From: a candidate division KSB1 bacterium
GTDB taxonomy: Bacteria > Zhuqueibacterota > Zhuqueibacteria > JANLFK01 > Oleimicrobiaceae
Assembly: GCA_024655945.1 (NCBI GenBank)
Contig: JANLFK010000002.1
Location: 1 to 64,000, forward strand
Length of the DNA: 64,000 bases
Direction of reading: 5' to 3'
Position numbers and translations under genes: made by a program. Below are positions 10,069 to 19,398 of the stretch, piece after piece (position 1 is the stretch's first letter; the number at the start of each line of letters is the position of its first letter). The notes beneath the pieces are model-generated. The model ran no database searches. It was not told the DNA's origin and saw only the letters and a list, made by a program, of their open reading frames with translations.

Positions 10069-10457
10069 TGTCTGTACCAAAGTACTGGCGCGAAATCCCG
10101 CGTCGTTACCGCCTCGAGGCAGGACAGTGCGCGCACTGTGGTACCACTTTCTACCCTCCTCGGCTGGTCTGTCCAGAATGCAAGAGCCGGGAGTTTCGCA
10201 CCGTCTGCTTGCCAATGCAAGGAGTGGTGGAAACATTCACCGTGGTGCGCGTGGCCCCCAGCACTTTCCTGGACCAGGCTCCGTATGCCTTGGCAGTGGT
10301 GCGCTTGGCAGATGGCACCAAGTTATGCACCCAACTGGTCGACTGTGAACCGGAGCAGCTAAGTATCGGCATGCCAGTACGACTTGAATTCAGGCGCATC
10401 CTCGCGCGGCGCCGCGCTGGAATCGTCTGCTATGGGCACAAGGCGGTGCCGGAGTAG
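10068..10457 (+). CDS. DUF35 OB-fold/zinc-ribbon protein, partner of thiolase and HMG-CoA synthase
   Basis: The 129-residue protein has a rubredoxin-like zinc ribbon formed by Cys21, Cys24, Cys35 and Cys38 (C-A-H-C and C-P-E-C), followed by an OB-fold. This is the DUF35/DUF35_N architecture. In archaea the homologue bridges thiolase and HMG-CoA synthase and binds the CoA moiety during transfer. The ATG overlaps the thiolase stop codon. The downstream 200 bases carry a short C-P-R-C-K-G-containing frame that may be decayed zinc-ribbon sequence, but I see no gene there. Confidence 0.9.
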   Translation: MSVPKYWREIPRRYRLEAGQCAHCGTTFYPPRLVCPECKSREFRTVCLPMQGVVETFTVVRVAPSTFLDQAPYALAVVRLADGTKLCTQLVDCEPEQLSIGMPVRLEFRRILARRRAGIVCYGHKAVPE

Positions 10458-10663
10458 CCGCAGCCGAGGGCCCACGTCGTTGCCAAGTCCTCTGCACCAG
10501 CACGGGAGGCAGGTTTTCCCTTTAGCCACTGGTGAGATGCGCAGCGGACTACCCGCCACCGTGTCCTCGGTGCAAAGGGAAGGCGACGCCAGAGGAGCTG
10601 GCCTGGAAAGGGTCGCCGCAAGCATCCATGGTTAGCACTGACGGGAGGAGAACGCACCAGGCA

Positions 10664-12261
10664 ATGTTCCGCATCGAGAGCCGTATCGACACCTCTTCAG
10701 CAGAGTTCAAAGAAAACCGAGAGCACATGTTGCGTCTGGTGGAGGAGTTGCGGCAGCGCATTGCCGAGGCAAAGAAGGGTGGCCCCCCTCAGCGCATCAG
10801 AAGCACAAGGCTCGCGGCAAACTGACCGCCCGCGAGCGACTGGGCAAGCTCTTTGACCCTGACACCCCTTTCTTAGAGTTGAGCCCTCTTGCCGCCTTTG
10901 ATATGTACGACAACCAGGCGCCCGCCGCCGGCATCATCACGGGGATAGGGGTGGTGCATGGGCGAGAGGTCCTGGTTATCGCCAACCACGCGACCGTCAA
11001 GGGCGGCACCTACTTCCCAATGACCATCAAGAAGCACGTGCGCGCCCAGGAAGTGGCCATGTTGAACCGCCTGCCCTGCGTGTACTTAGTGGATTCCGGG
11101 GGCATATTCCTGCCTCTGCAGGAAGGCACGTTCGCGGATCGTGACCACTTCGGGCGCATCTTTTCCAACCAGGCTCGCCTTTCAGCCATGGGGATACCGC
11201 AAATTTCCGTTGTGATGGGTTCCTGCACCGCCGGCGGCGCCTACGTGCCAGCCATGAGCGACGAGACGGTCATCGTGCGACACCAGGGGACGATCTTCAT
11301 TGGCGGTCCACCCTTGGTAAAGGCGGCCACCGGCGAGGTAGTTACCGACGAGGAGTTGGGCGGCGCAGATGTCCACTGCCGCATCTCTGGTGTGTCGGAC
11401 CACTACGCCGAGAACGATGAACATGCCCTGCAGATCTGCCGGAATATCATCGAGTGCCTGGATCCGCCACACCGCTTCCCCATCGACGTTGCCGAACCGG
11501 AAGATCCCTACTACGACCCTGAGGAGCTGTACGGCATCATTCCCAAGAACCTGCGCAAGCCCTATGACATCCGCGAGGTTATCGCCCGCATCGTCGATGG
11601 AAGCCGCTTTCAGGAGTTCAAGCAGCTGTATGGCTCCACCTTGGTGTGCGGGTTTGCGCGCATCATGGGTTACCCCGTGGGCATACTTGCCAACAACGGC
11701 GTGCTGTTCAGCGAATCAAGCCTCAAGGGGGCGCATTTCATTGAACTTTGCACAATGAGGAGAATTCCCCTTCTGTTCCTGCAAAACATCACCGGGATCA
11801 TTGTCGGCAAGCAGTACGAGCACGGGGCATTGCCAAAGACGGCGCAAAGCTGGTGCACGCAGTGGCCAATGCCCAAGTTCACGGTCATCGTCGGCGGCTC
11901 CTACGGCGCCGGCAACTATGCCATGTGCGGGCGCGGCTATGACCCACGCCTCCTTTGGATGTGGCCCAATGCGCGCATCTGTGTCATGGGTGGTGACCAG
12001 GCTGCCGATGTCCTTCTCACCGTCAAGCTCGAGGCGCTCAAGCGGGAAGGCAAAACGATGACGCCGCAAGAAATGGAGGAGTTCCGCAGGCCAATCGTGG
12101 AGCTCTACGAGCAGCAGGCCAGCCCGTACTATTCGACGGCGCGTCTTTGGGACGATGGAGTGCTGGACCCCCTTGAGACTCGTACGGCGCTGGGGTTGGG
12201 TATCTCCATGTCGCTCAATGCGCCTATCCCCGAACAGCGCTACGGCGTCTTCAGGATGTGA
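10664..12261 (+). pseudogene. 3-Methylcrotonyl-CoA carboxylase-type beta subunit, frameshifted near the start
   Basis: The long frame matches the MCC/geranyl-CoA carboxyltransferase group. It has [32 protein letters not shown] and [15 protein letters not shown]. It starts at ATG 10664 ([10 protein letters not shown]) after GGAGG at 10645-10649. Near 10799 the frame breaks: R-I-[E][12 protein letters not shown] is restored only by adding one G. The reaction is carboxyl transfer to 3-methylcrotonyl-CoA, a leucine breakdown step. Neighbours support that: a biotin carboxylase, a carrier and a methylglutaconyl-CoA hydratase-like gene follow. As written the N-terminal 45 codons are uncoupled from the rest. 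Confidence 0.88.
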
Positions 12262-12514
12262 ACCGGCCAGGGTACGCCGTCCCGTTGCTGCAGTGGTCAA
12301 ATGTTACCTTTGGCCATGTCACAAGAGATGGACAGTGAAAGGAGCTTTCAGGGCGACCTTTGACGGCCCACGTCTGCTACAAGTTCGAAGGCCAGGGAAC
12401 GCGCGCATGCACAGGTCTCCGTCGGTCAACCCAGCGAGGGGACAAGAGGCGCCGCTCATGGCTCTTTGGAAGACGGCGCAGAGCTGACCATTGGCTTCGC
12501 GGGTGCGCTTACCC

Positions 12515-13321
12515 ATGACTGAGTACCAAACCATACCACTCCGCCCACAAGGCCCAGTCGTAACAGTGGCGCTAAATCGGCCAGAGGTGCGGAACGCTTT
12601 TGACGCTCGCATGCTGGCGGAACTCATCGACGTCTTCACCGGGTTAGCTGCCGAGTTTCCCAAAGTGCGCGTCGTGGTGCTCACGGGAAACGGCACCTCC
12701 TTTTGCACTGGTGCCGACCTCAACTGGATGAAGGAGACGGCACATTACAGCGTCGCTGACAATCTGGCTGACGCTCCTCAGGTGGCGGAGTGCATGCACC
12801 TGCTTTATCGTTTGCCGCAGCCGACCATCGCTCGGGTCAACGGGCCGGCAATCGGCGGCGGCATGGGGTTTGTGTGTGCCTGCGACATGGCCGTGGCGCA
12901 GCGCGACGCCGTCTTTAGCTTGAGCGAGGTGCGCATCGGTTTGGTGCCAGCATGCATTTCGCCCTATGTGCTAAAAAAAATCGGCGAGGGGCACTGCCGC
13001 GAGCTCTTTCTTAGGGGAGAGCGGCTTTCCGCCGAACGCGCCCAGGCCATTGGCCTGCTGAATGAAGTGGTGGAGCCGGCGAATCTTGATGCGGCGGTGC
13101 AGCGCAGGATCGAACAGCTGCTTGCCGACGGGCCACAGGCCATGGCAGCGTGCAAGCTCCTCTTGGAAAAGGTGGCGCACCAGGAGCTCGAGGAGGCGAA
13201 ATCGCTCACCGCAGAAATGATAGCCCGGTTGCGGGCAGGGTCCGAGGCGCAAGAGGGGATGGCCGCCTTCCTGGAGAGACGGACCCCCCGCTGGCCCGAG
13301 GATCTGTCCGGAGGTCAATGA
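12515..13321 (+). CDS. Enoyl-CoA hydratase family protein, probable methylglutaconyl-CoA hydratase
   Basis: The intact 268-residue crotonase-fold protein has an oxyanion-hole pair around C-T-G-A-D-L-N-W-M and G-P-A-I-G-G-G-M-G-F. L-N-R-P-E-V-R-N-A-F lies near the N terminus. Its position between the two main MCC genes argues for hydration of 3-methylglutaconyl-CoA to HMG-CoA, the step after MCC in leucine degradation. That specificity is inferred from context. ATG 12515 starts the conserved region (M-T-E-Y-Q-T-I-P-L), although no strong ribosome site is visible; an upstream TTG at 12491 is less likely. It ends 4 bases before the biotin carboxylase ATG. Confidence 0.87.
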   Translation: MTEYQTIPLRPQGPVVTVALNRPEVRNAFDARMLAELIDVFTGLAAEFPKVRVVVLTGNGTSFCTGADLNWMKETAHYSVADNLADAPQVAECMHLLYRLPQPTIARVNGPAIGGGMGFVCACDMAVAQRDAVFSLSEVRIGLVPACISPYVLKKIGEGHCRELFLRGERLSAERAQAIGLLNEVVEPANLDAAVQRRIEQLLADGPQAMAACKLLLEKVAHQELEEAKSLTAEMIARLRAGSEAQEGMAAFLERRTPRWPEDLSGGQ

Positions 13322-13325
13322 GGTC

Positions 13326-14825
13326 ATGGTGAGCAAGGTATTGGTGGCCAATCGCGGGGAAATCGCGGTGCGCGTGATCCGTGCTTGCCGCGAGCTCGGG
13401 GTAGAGACGGTGGCTGTCTACTCGGAGGCGGATGAAGATGCTCTCCATGTGCAGCTTGTCGACCAGGCGGTGTGCCTCGGTCCGGCCCCTCCCCTGCAGA
13501 GCTACTTGCGAGTTGACGCGGTCATTGCCGCAGCGCGCCACACTGGTGCCGACGCCATTCATCCCGGCTACGGCTTTCTCGCAGAGAACGCCGCTTTCGC
13601 CCAACGCTGCGAGCAAGAAGGCATCACCTTTGTGGGCCCCTGCTCCGCGGCTCTGGCCCTCGTAGGCGACAAGGTGGCTGCGCGGGCCACGGTTGCCAGG
13701 GCTGGCGTACCCACCATACCTGGAATGCTGCTCAAGACCACCGAGCTTTCCGTCCTCACCTCTGAAGCCGAAGCATTAGGCTATCCCCTCTTGGTCAAGG
13801 CCTCGGCAGGTGGCGGGGGCAAAGGCATGCGCCTGGTCCGTCATCGGGGGGAACTGAGAGCGGCCCTCGAAGCAGGTATCCGCGAGGCTGAGTCGGCCTT
13901 CGGTGACGGCTCTCTGTACCTGGAAAAATACCTCGAGGAGCCGCGCCATGTGGAGTTCCAGGTGTTGGCCGATCATCATGGCCACGCTGTGCATCTCTAC
14001 GAACGCGAGTGTTCCATGCAGCGTCGATATCAGAAAGTAGTTGAGGAATCCCCTTCTCCTGCCCTCGACGACGACCTCAGGCAGAGAATGGCTGATGCAG
14101 CACCAAAAGTCGTAAAGGCTTGCTCCTATACCAACGCCGGTACTGTGGAGTTCCTCCTGGGGAAAGATGGCACCTTCTACTTCTTGGAGGTGAACGCACG
14201 CATCCAGGTGGAGCACCCTGTAACTGAGTCGGTCACCGGTGTAGACCTTGTCCGTCAACAGTTATTGATCGCCAGTGGCGAGCCGCTCCATTTGCGTCAG
14301 GAGCAAATTACCCAGCGCGGACATGCTATTGAGTGTCGCATCTACGCCGAGGACCCGGCGCATGATTTTCTCCCCTGCCCAGGAACCCTGCTGGCGCTTC
14401 AAGAGCCGCGCGGCGCGGGGGTCCGCACTGATTCTGGCCTCTTCCCTGGGTGCCAGGTGAGCGTCCATTATGACCCGTTGTCGGCCAAGGTCATCGCTTG
14501 GGGACAAGATCGTGAGCAGGCTCGCCGCCGCATGGTGGCGGCTTTGCAGGAGTATGTGATCTTGGGGGTGCGCACGGAGATTCCATTCCTACGCGCGATA
14601 ATGAACCAGCCGGCGTTCGTTGCCGGTGAGACGACTACTGCCTTTCTGGCACGCTTCATGGATGAACTCTTGCGTGCTGCCTCCGACAAGGAGGCACAAC
14701 TGGATGCTTTGCTGGCGGCTGCAGTCGCCGAGTTCGAGCGAAGGCGAACTGCGCGCTCCGGCACCCCCAAGGAAATCACCCCGTGGCAGCGGATCGGGCG
14801 CTGGAAAGTCGGCATGGCCCACTGA
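13326..14825 (+). CDS. 3-Methylcrotonyl-CoA carboxylase-type biotin carboxylase subunit
   Basis: This intact 499-residue biotin carboxylase is a paralogue of the one at 4930. It shares A-N-R-G-E-I-A-V-R, the A-G-G-G-G-K-G-M-R ATP-grasp loop and E-V-N-A-R-I-Q-V-E-H-P-V-T. GGAGGTCAATGAGGTC precedes the ATG. Most MCC alpha chains carry the biotinyl domain at their C terminus. Here the protein ends early and the carrier is a separate gene 14 bases downstream, as in the first carboxylase of this locus. It supplies carboxybiotin to the carboxyltransferase encoded at 10664. Confidence 0.92.
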   Translation: MVSKVLVANRGEIAVRVIRACRELGVETVAVYSEADEDALHVQLVDQAVCLGPAPPLQSYLRVDAVIAAARHTGADAIHPGYGFLAENAAFAQRCEQEGITFVGPCSAALALVGDKVAARATVARAGVPTIPGMLLKTTELSVLTSEAEALGYPLLVKASAGGGGKGMRLVRHRGELRAALEAGIREAESAFGDGSLYLEKYLEEPRHVEFQVLADHHGHAVHLYERECSMQRRYQKVVEESPSPALDDDLRQRMADAAPKVVKACSYTNAGTVEFLLGKDGTFYFLEVNARIQVEHPVTESVTGVDLVRQQLLIASGEPLHLRQEQITQRGHAIECRIYAEDPAHDFLPCPGTLLALQEPRGAGVRTDSGLFPGCQVSVHYDPLSAKVIAWGQDREQARRRMVAALQEYVILGVRTEIPFLRAIMNQPAFVAGETTTAFLARFMDELLRAASDKEAQLDALLAAAVAEFERRRTARSGTPKEITPWQRIGRWKVGMAH

Positions 14826-14839
14826 CGCCGGAGACAGAC

Positions 14840-15358
14840 GTGGAACTGGAACTGGAAATAGATGGCAACACACACCACATCACGCTCCACAAAGAAGGGA
14901 ACGCCTACCTGGTCACCGTGGATGGTAAGACGATGCGCGTGGCGTGCCAAGAGCTGACACCTACCAGCAGGTTGCTCACGAGAGACAGCCGGACGCGCCT
15001 GGTGTACCTTGTGTGCCAGGGAGGGGACTACCAGGTGTGCATCAGCGGCTGCGGGCTTACCGTCAAGCGGGCGACCCGCCTATCAGCCGAACCGGGCGCC
15101 ACAGGCCGACCAGTCATACACGGTGGTTAGGTGCGCGCCCCGATGCCCGGCAAACTCATTCGCCTGTTTGTGCACCCAGGTGACCGCGTGCGCGTGGGTG
15201 ACCGCCTCGCCGTCTTGCAAGCCATGAAAATGGAACATGACATTCGCGCACCGGTCAGCGGCACGGTGAGCAGACTCAACTGCGCTGAAGAGGCACTGGT
15301 GGACGGGGGCCAGCCCCTTTTTGAGATCGAGCCAGACCATGCCGAAAGTAGCGCATAG
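14840..15358 (+). pseudogene. Biotin carboxyl carrier protein of the second carboxylase, with in-frame TAG
   Basis: The frame starts at GTG 14840 behind GGAG (14830-14833). It reads a ~95-residue variable N-terminal part, then TAG at 15128-15130, then V-R-A-P-M-P-G-K-L and Q-A-M-K-M-E-H-D, the biotinylation motif. The stop sits exactly at the domain junction where these carriers normally have a hydrophobic residue before the V-R-A-P-M-P-G block. TTG to TAG would account for it. A GTG follows the stop directly (15131), so the 75-residue biotinyl domain could still be translated alone by re-initiation. That would leave a usable minimal carrier. Confidence 0.82.
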
Positions 15359-15411
15359 GACTTGCATGGCTTGCAGTCTGACTGGAGACGACAGGCATAA
15401 GGTGCGGAGCA

Positions 15412-16205
15412 ATGGTATATCGCAGCGGAAATTTTGAGTGGATTGAGAAATCTTTTGACGGAGGCGTGGGTCTCTTAAGGATTACGAGGCCAGAAACCCT
15501 AAGTGCCCTTAGTAGCGCTCTCTTGCATGAGCTATGGGAGGCATTTTCCCAAATAGCCAATGACCAGACCATTAGGGCGGTAGTCCTCACTGGGCAGGGA
15601 AAGGCCTTTGTGGCCGGGGCGGACATAGGAGAACTGAGAAGTCTTGCCGCCGAGCTAGCGGGCGCGTTTGCGGCCTTTGGCCAACAGCTTTTCCGCAAGA
15701 TCGAAACCACGGATACGCCGGTGATCGCCGCCGTCAACGGCTTCGCTCTCGGGGGGGCTGCGAGTTGGCAATGGCATGCGATATTCGCATCGCGTCGGAG
15801 CGAGCCAGGTTCGGGCAGCCTGAGGTAAACCTGGGGCTCATTCCCGGCTTTGCCGGTACCCAGCCCCTTCCCCGGTTGGTGGGACCGGGGCGGGCCAAGC
15901 TGCTCATCCTTTCAGGCGAACTTATCGACGCACAGACCGCTCTGGACATCGGCCTGGTCGACAGGGTCGTCCCGCATGAGGAGGTGCTCCCGGCAGCGCT
16001 GGATTTGGCCCGTACCATCGCCAGCGAAGGCCCACAGGCCGTGCGACTGGCAAAACGGGTCATCAACCAAGGTCTGGGGCTCGATCTGGATGCAGGGAGC
16101 GCGGTGGAGAACGAGGCGTTCGTCCAGACCTTCCTCACCGGAGAAGCCTACGAAGGGCTTGCCGCCTTCCTCGAGAAGAGGGCACCCGTGTGGACACGGA
16201 GCTGA
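15412..16205 (+). pseudogene. Second enoyl-CoA hydratase/isomerase gene, frameshifted at a G7 tract
   Basis: A crotonase-fold protein is split across two frames. The first runs M-V-Y-R-S-G-N-F to F-A-L-G-G. The second resumes with E-L-A-M-A-C-D-I-R-I and continues through L-I-P-G-F-A-G-T-Q to the stop at 16203-16205. The join lies in seven G at 15751-15757; eight would give the expected G-F-A-L-G-G-G-C-E-L-A. K-A-F-V-A-G-A-D-I-G-E is the first oxyanion-hole element. It would hydrate a short-chain enoyl-CoA in the same pathway. It is the last gene of the + strand acyl-CoA operon, facing the convergent thiolase gene. Confidence 0.88.
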
Positions 16206-16408
16206 CTTTCGGCGCCTCTTGGCGTGGGCAGCACGACCAAGCAGGCCAAGAAAGGCGGGCTTGGCAACGTGCTCCTGAAGCCGGTCACTAAGGATCTCCG
16301 CTGTCGGCAAGAGCAGGAGGGCCCCGCAGGCGTCACGGCGCCGTCCTCCGGAGAGACAGAAATTCACGCTTGCCCCACCCTTCTGCCTAAGGTTCCCGTT
16401 CGGGCTGA

Positions 16409-17656
16409 TCACTGTGCAGGGGCAAAGATGAACACGGTAACTGTCTTGTCGTTCCCCCCCATGTTAATGCTCATCCCAAGGCGGCGCTCGGGGCGAAGTT
16501 TTACCTGGCACTCACCGGCGTTCTTGGTCAGTTGACGCCAGACATCCACAACTTGTCTTACGCCCGTACCCCCGGTGTAGTGGCCAAAACCGATGAGCCC
16601 TCCGGTGGTGTTACAGGCAACGGTACCGCCTGGTCGCGTTTCGCCGCCTGCTACAAAATCAGGCGCGCCCCCCGCTCTCACAAACCCAGCAGCCTCCAGC
16701 GAAAGGAGTCCGCTAATCGTGAAACGATCATGCACCTCACACACACCGATGTCGCCGGGTTTGACTCCCGCCATCCTGTAGGCTTTGTCAACTGCAGCGC
16801 GGGTGGTAGTCAGTTCCGTCAACTCCGGTGGTGCGGCGGTGATGTCGTTCTCCGCCACACCCATGCCGATCCGCTGCACTGCTTGCGCGCGCGGGATGCC
16901 CAATCGCGCCAAACCCTCTTCAGAGGCCAGCACAATGGCCGAAGCACCATCAGAGACCTTGGAGCAATCGTAGACGTCTAGATTGGGCAGGAAAACCTTG
17001 GGGTTGGGAGGGGTCATGCCCAGAGCGAAAAGGTCCTCGGCTCTGTTGTGGTACTCCTGCGCCTTCGGCTCACGCCGTGCGTTTTCGATGGCCTGCACAT
17101 ACCACATGGCCATGGCTCGTCTGGTGCGCTCCTGCCCGAAACGGGAAAAGTAGGCGGCGGCGCGCTCGTCGAACTTGGCTGGGAAGAAGAAGGCATGCCC
17201 CGCCTTTCGCTCGCCCGCATAGTGTGCTGCCCCGGCCAGAATGTCCGACCCGTACACCGCCTTGAAAGTGTTCTGCACTTCAACTCCGATTACCAGGACA
17301 ACCTCGGCAGTCTCTGCCAAGATGCTTTTGATGCCGGTATATACCGCCAAACCACCCGAGGCGCACGCGCCCTCGGTGCGGGTACATGGCTTGAAGCGCA
17401 GCGCCTCGTCCACGGCGGGCAGGAAGGCTGCCAAATGCCCCTGGCGGCAAAAGCGCGCGGCCATGAAGTTGCCAATGACCGCCTCGTCGATAAGCTCGGC
17501 TGAGCCAATCTGCCGAATTGCTCCCCGGCCTGCTTCGAGGATGTAGTGCTCAATGCCCGGTCGTGGCTTTTTCGGATGGAATTCGTCTCGACCGGACCCC
17601 ATCGAGATGGTGTTGTATCCAGCTGTTGCGAAGACCCCCCTCCTCAGCTTGCTCAT
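16409..17656 (-). CDS. Thiolase family protein (SCP-x-like)
   Basis: The 415-residue protein has a thiolase active-site Cys in T-E-G-A-C-A-S-G-G and the C-terminal histidine block N-T-T-G-G-L-I-G-F-G-H-Y-T-G-G-T-G. H-D-R-F-T stands where H-D-C-F-T is more usual, so the second Cys of the H-D-C-F motif is replaced by Arg. It probably cleaves or forms 3-ketoacyl-CoA, and unlike the first thiolase has no DUF35 neighbour. The start at 17656 (M-S-K-L-R-R-G) follows a strong AAGGAGG. It is the distal gene of the minus-strand acyl-CoA operon, 250 bases after the hydroxyacyl-CoA dehydrogenase. Confidence 0.88.
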   Translation of the reverse strand: MSKLRRGVFATAGYNTISMGSGRDEFHPKKPRPGIEHYILEAGRGAIRQIGSAELIDEAVIGNFMAARFCRQGHLAAFLPAVDEALRFKPCTRTEGACASGGLAVYTGIKSILAETAEVVLVIGVEVQNTFKAVYGSDILAGAAHYAGERKAGHAFFFPAKFDERAAAYFSRFGQERTRRAMAMWYVQAIENARREPKAQEYHNRAEDLFALGMTPPNPKVFLPNLDVYDCSKVSDGASAIVLASEEGLARLGIPRAQAVQRIGMGVAENDITAAPPELTELTTTRAAVDKAYRMAGVKPGDIGVCEVHDRFTISGLLSLEAAGFVRAGGAPDFVAGGETRPGGTVACNTTGGLIGFGHYTGGTGVRQVVDVWRQLTKNAGECQVKLRPERRLGMSINMGGNDKTVTVFIFAPAQ

Positions 17657-17907
17657 GCCTCCTTCCTCTTCTGTCCTGCGCACTACCTTGTTCGAACCGC
17701 CAGCCTTGCTAACCTGCCGCTGGCTGTCAAATATTCTTTCCACCCGATTGTCCGAAAGCGCCTCACCTCAGCGGTCGGCGCCCTCTGGATCTCTGCACCA
17801 CTCCTCCCCTACGGCTCTCCCAGTTCCGAGCCTCAGTGGCAGTTTCTCCCCGTCCAACGCTTCGCAAAAAAGGCTCTGGGTACCGGCAACGTGCCTCAAC
17901 GTGAGCC

Positions 17908-19248
17908 TCACACGAAGTCGTTGATTGGGCCGTACAGGTGGTAGAAACCGTTCACCAACACGCCATTCACGTCATCAGCGCAACTGGCCACACCGGTGCT
18001 TACCAGCATCTGACCCACCGCCTTCGAGTGCCGCAGGTACTTTTCGGCAAGCTGGGCGCCCAAGGTACCGGAGGCAAACAGCGTGGCGAAGAAGTGGCGC
18101 AGATATTCCTCCCTGTTTGGCGCAGCAAGCAGTTCCTTCCATGGTTTGTAGCCTTCGGGGTAAGGACCCAGTTTTGCGTCCAACTCACTCGTCCATCCCT
18201 TTGGGTCAAAGGCTCGGTATTCCCTCTTTTCCAAGTCGTAGATGGCCACAGGTCGTCCTTTCTCGTACTTCAGGATGCCATCCTTCTGGCTGCCATCGCT
18301 GCGTTGGCCGCCAACGATGCCAAGCTGATAAAAGCGGTCGATCAGTTCGCTGTGCAGCTCCTCGCCCTCAATGTGTTCATCCATCACCTTGAGCAGGAAG
18401 TAGAAGACGTCGACGCCCACGTAGTCAATCAGCTGAAAGATCACCATCGGCCGGAGCAGGAGATCTTGCGACACTTTGTTCATCAGGTACACGCCACCTG
18501 CCAAGCTGTACTCCGCAGCCAATCGTTGCGCCTCCTGGCAGGCATACAGGCCGTCGCGCGAGAAATGGCCGTTCCCGATGAAGCCGGCAATGTCATTGGC
18601 CGGAAAGAGTTTCTTGCCCAGCCGCGCGCCCAGCTCGTAAGCCAGCTCGCGCAGTTCCGGGGCGATGTTGGCTGGGCAGATCACCTCCACCAGCCTTTGC
18701 ACCACGGGCGGATTGTAGAAGTGATAGCCGATCAACCGTCCACTCAAACCAGCCTCCCAGTCCAAAAGGCCAATGGGAATCGAAGACGTGTTGGTGAAAA
18801 AGAAGGTGTCCTCCGGGCACAGATCGCGTAGCGACCGCAGCAGCCCCACCTTCGTGGCCGTGTCCTCAATAACGGCCTCAAAGACCATATGCGCCCGTCT
18901 TGCGGCCGCCAACTCCGTGCCGGGCCACAAGATACCCAAGGCGGTGTCCGCAAACTCTGCGACGACTTCAGAGTTTTCCACAAGATCTTCGCGATCCGCA
19001 TAGAGGTCGCGCAGAGCAACGATGGATTTTTCTGCCGCCTTTGTTGCCTGCGTCTTCACATAGGCGCGCAGGGCGTCCAGTGCTGCTTCGTTGACGTCGA
19101 TGCAGTGCAGCTGATAGACCTTGTGGCGGTTCTCTCTTTTGGCGCGCAGCTTGGCCATCTCCACGGCAAGCAGCGCCACGATGCCGGTCCCCATCTTGCC
19201 TGCAGCACCGATCACGGCAACGTTTTGCAACCTTTCGTCGAGCGTCAT
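17908..19248 (-). CDS. 3-Hydroxyacyl-CoA dehydrogenase family protein
   Basis: The 446-residue NAD-dependent enzyme starts with a Rossmann fold (V-A-V-I-G-A-A-G-K-M-G-T-G). It includes T-N-T-S-S-I-P-I and G-Y-H-F-Y-N-P-P-V-V, typical of hydroxyacyl-CoA dehydrogenases, where the His acts in catalysis with a Glu. It is longer than the usual ~290-residue 3-hydroxybutyryl-CoA dehydrogenase and has an extended C-terminal helical part. GGGAGGAAG precedes ATG 19248. With the thiolase and acyl-CoA dehydrogenases it completes a beta-oxidation-like set for short or branched acyl-CoAs. The substrate is not determinable from sequence. Confidence 0.88.
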   Translation of the reverse strand: MTLDERLQNVAVIGAAGKMGTGIVALLAVEMAKLRAKRENRHKVYQLHCIDVNEAALDALRAYVKTQATKAAEKSIVALRDLYADREDLVENSEVVAEFADTALGILWPGTELAAARRAHMVFEAVIEDTATKVGLLRSLRDLCPEDTFFFTNTSSIPIGLLDWEAGLSGRLIGYHFYNPPVVQRLVEVICPANIAPELRELAYELGARLGKKLFPANDIAGFIGNGHFSRDGLYACQEAQRLAAEYSLAGGVYLMNKVSQDLLLRPMVIFQLIDYVGVDVFYFLLKVMDEHIEGEELHSELIDRFYQLGIVGGQRSDGSQKDGILKYEKGRPVAIYDLEKREYRAFDPKGWTSELDAKLGPYPEGYKPWKELLAAPNREEYLRHFFATLFASGTLGAQLAEKYLRHSKAVGQMLVSTGVASCADDVNGVLVNGFYHLYGPINDFV

Positions 19249-19398
19249 GCCGGCTTCCTCCCGATTGCTCACGAGGCAGTTCTACAAAGGCCATCGATCC
19301 TTGTCCGCTTCCTGCACCACCGGAACAAACCGGTACCTTTCGCCTTCCCTTTCTAAGTGCCCGGGGCGGATCGCGCAGTCATGCTCAAGACAAACCAG

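Noticed and set aside
15751-15757. Programmed phase variation at the G7 tract
   Set aside because: The gene is a housekeeping-type enoyl-CoA hydratase with no surface role, and similar tract errors occur in unrelated genes nearby; error or decay is simpler.
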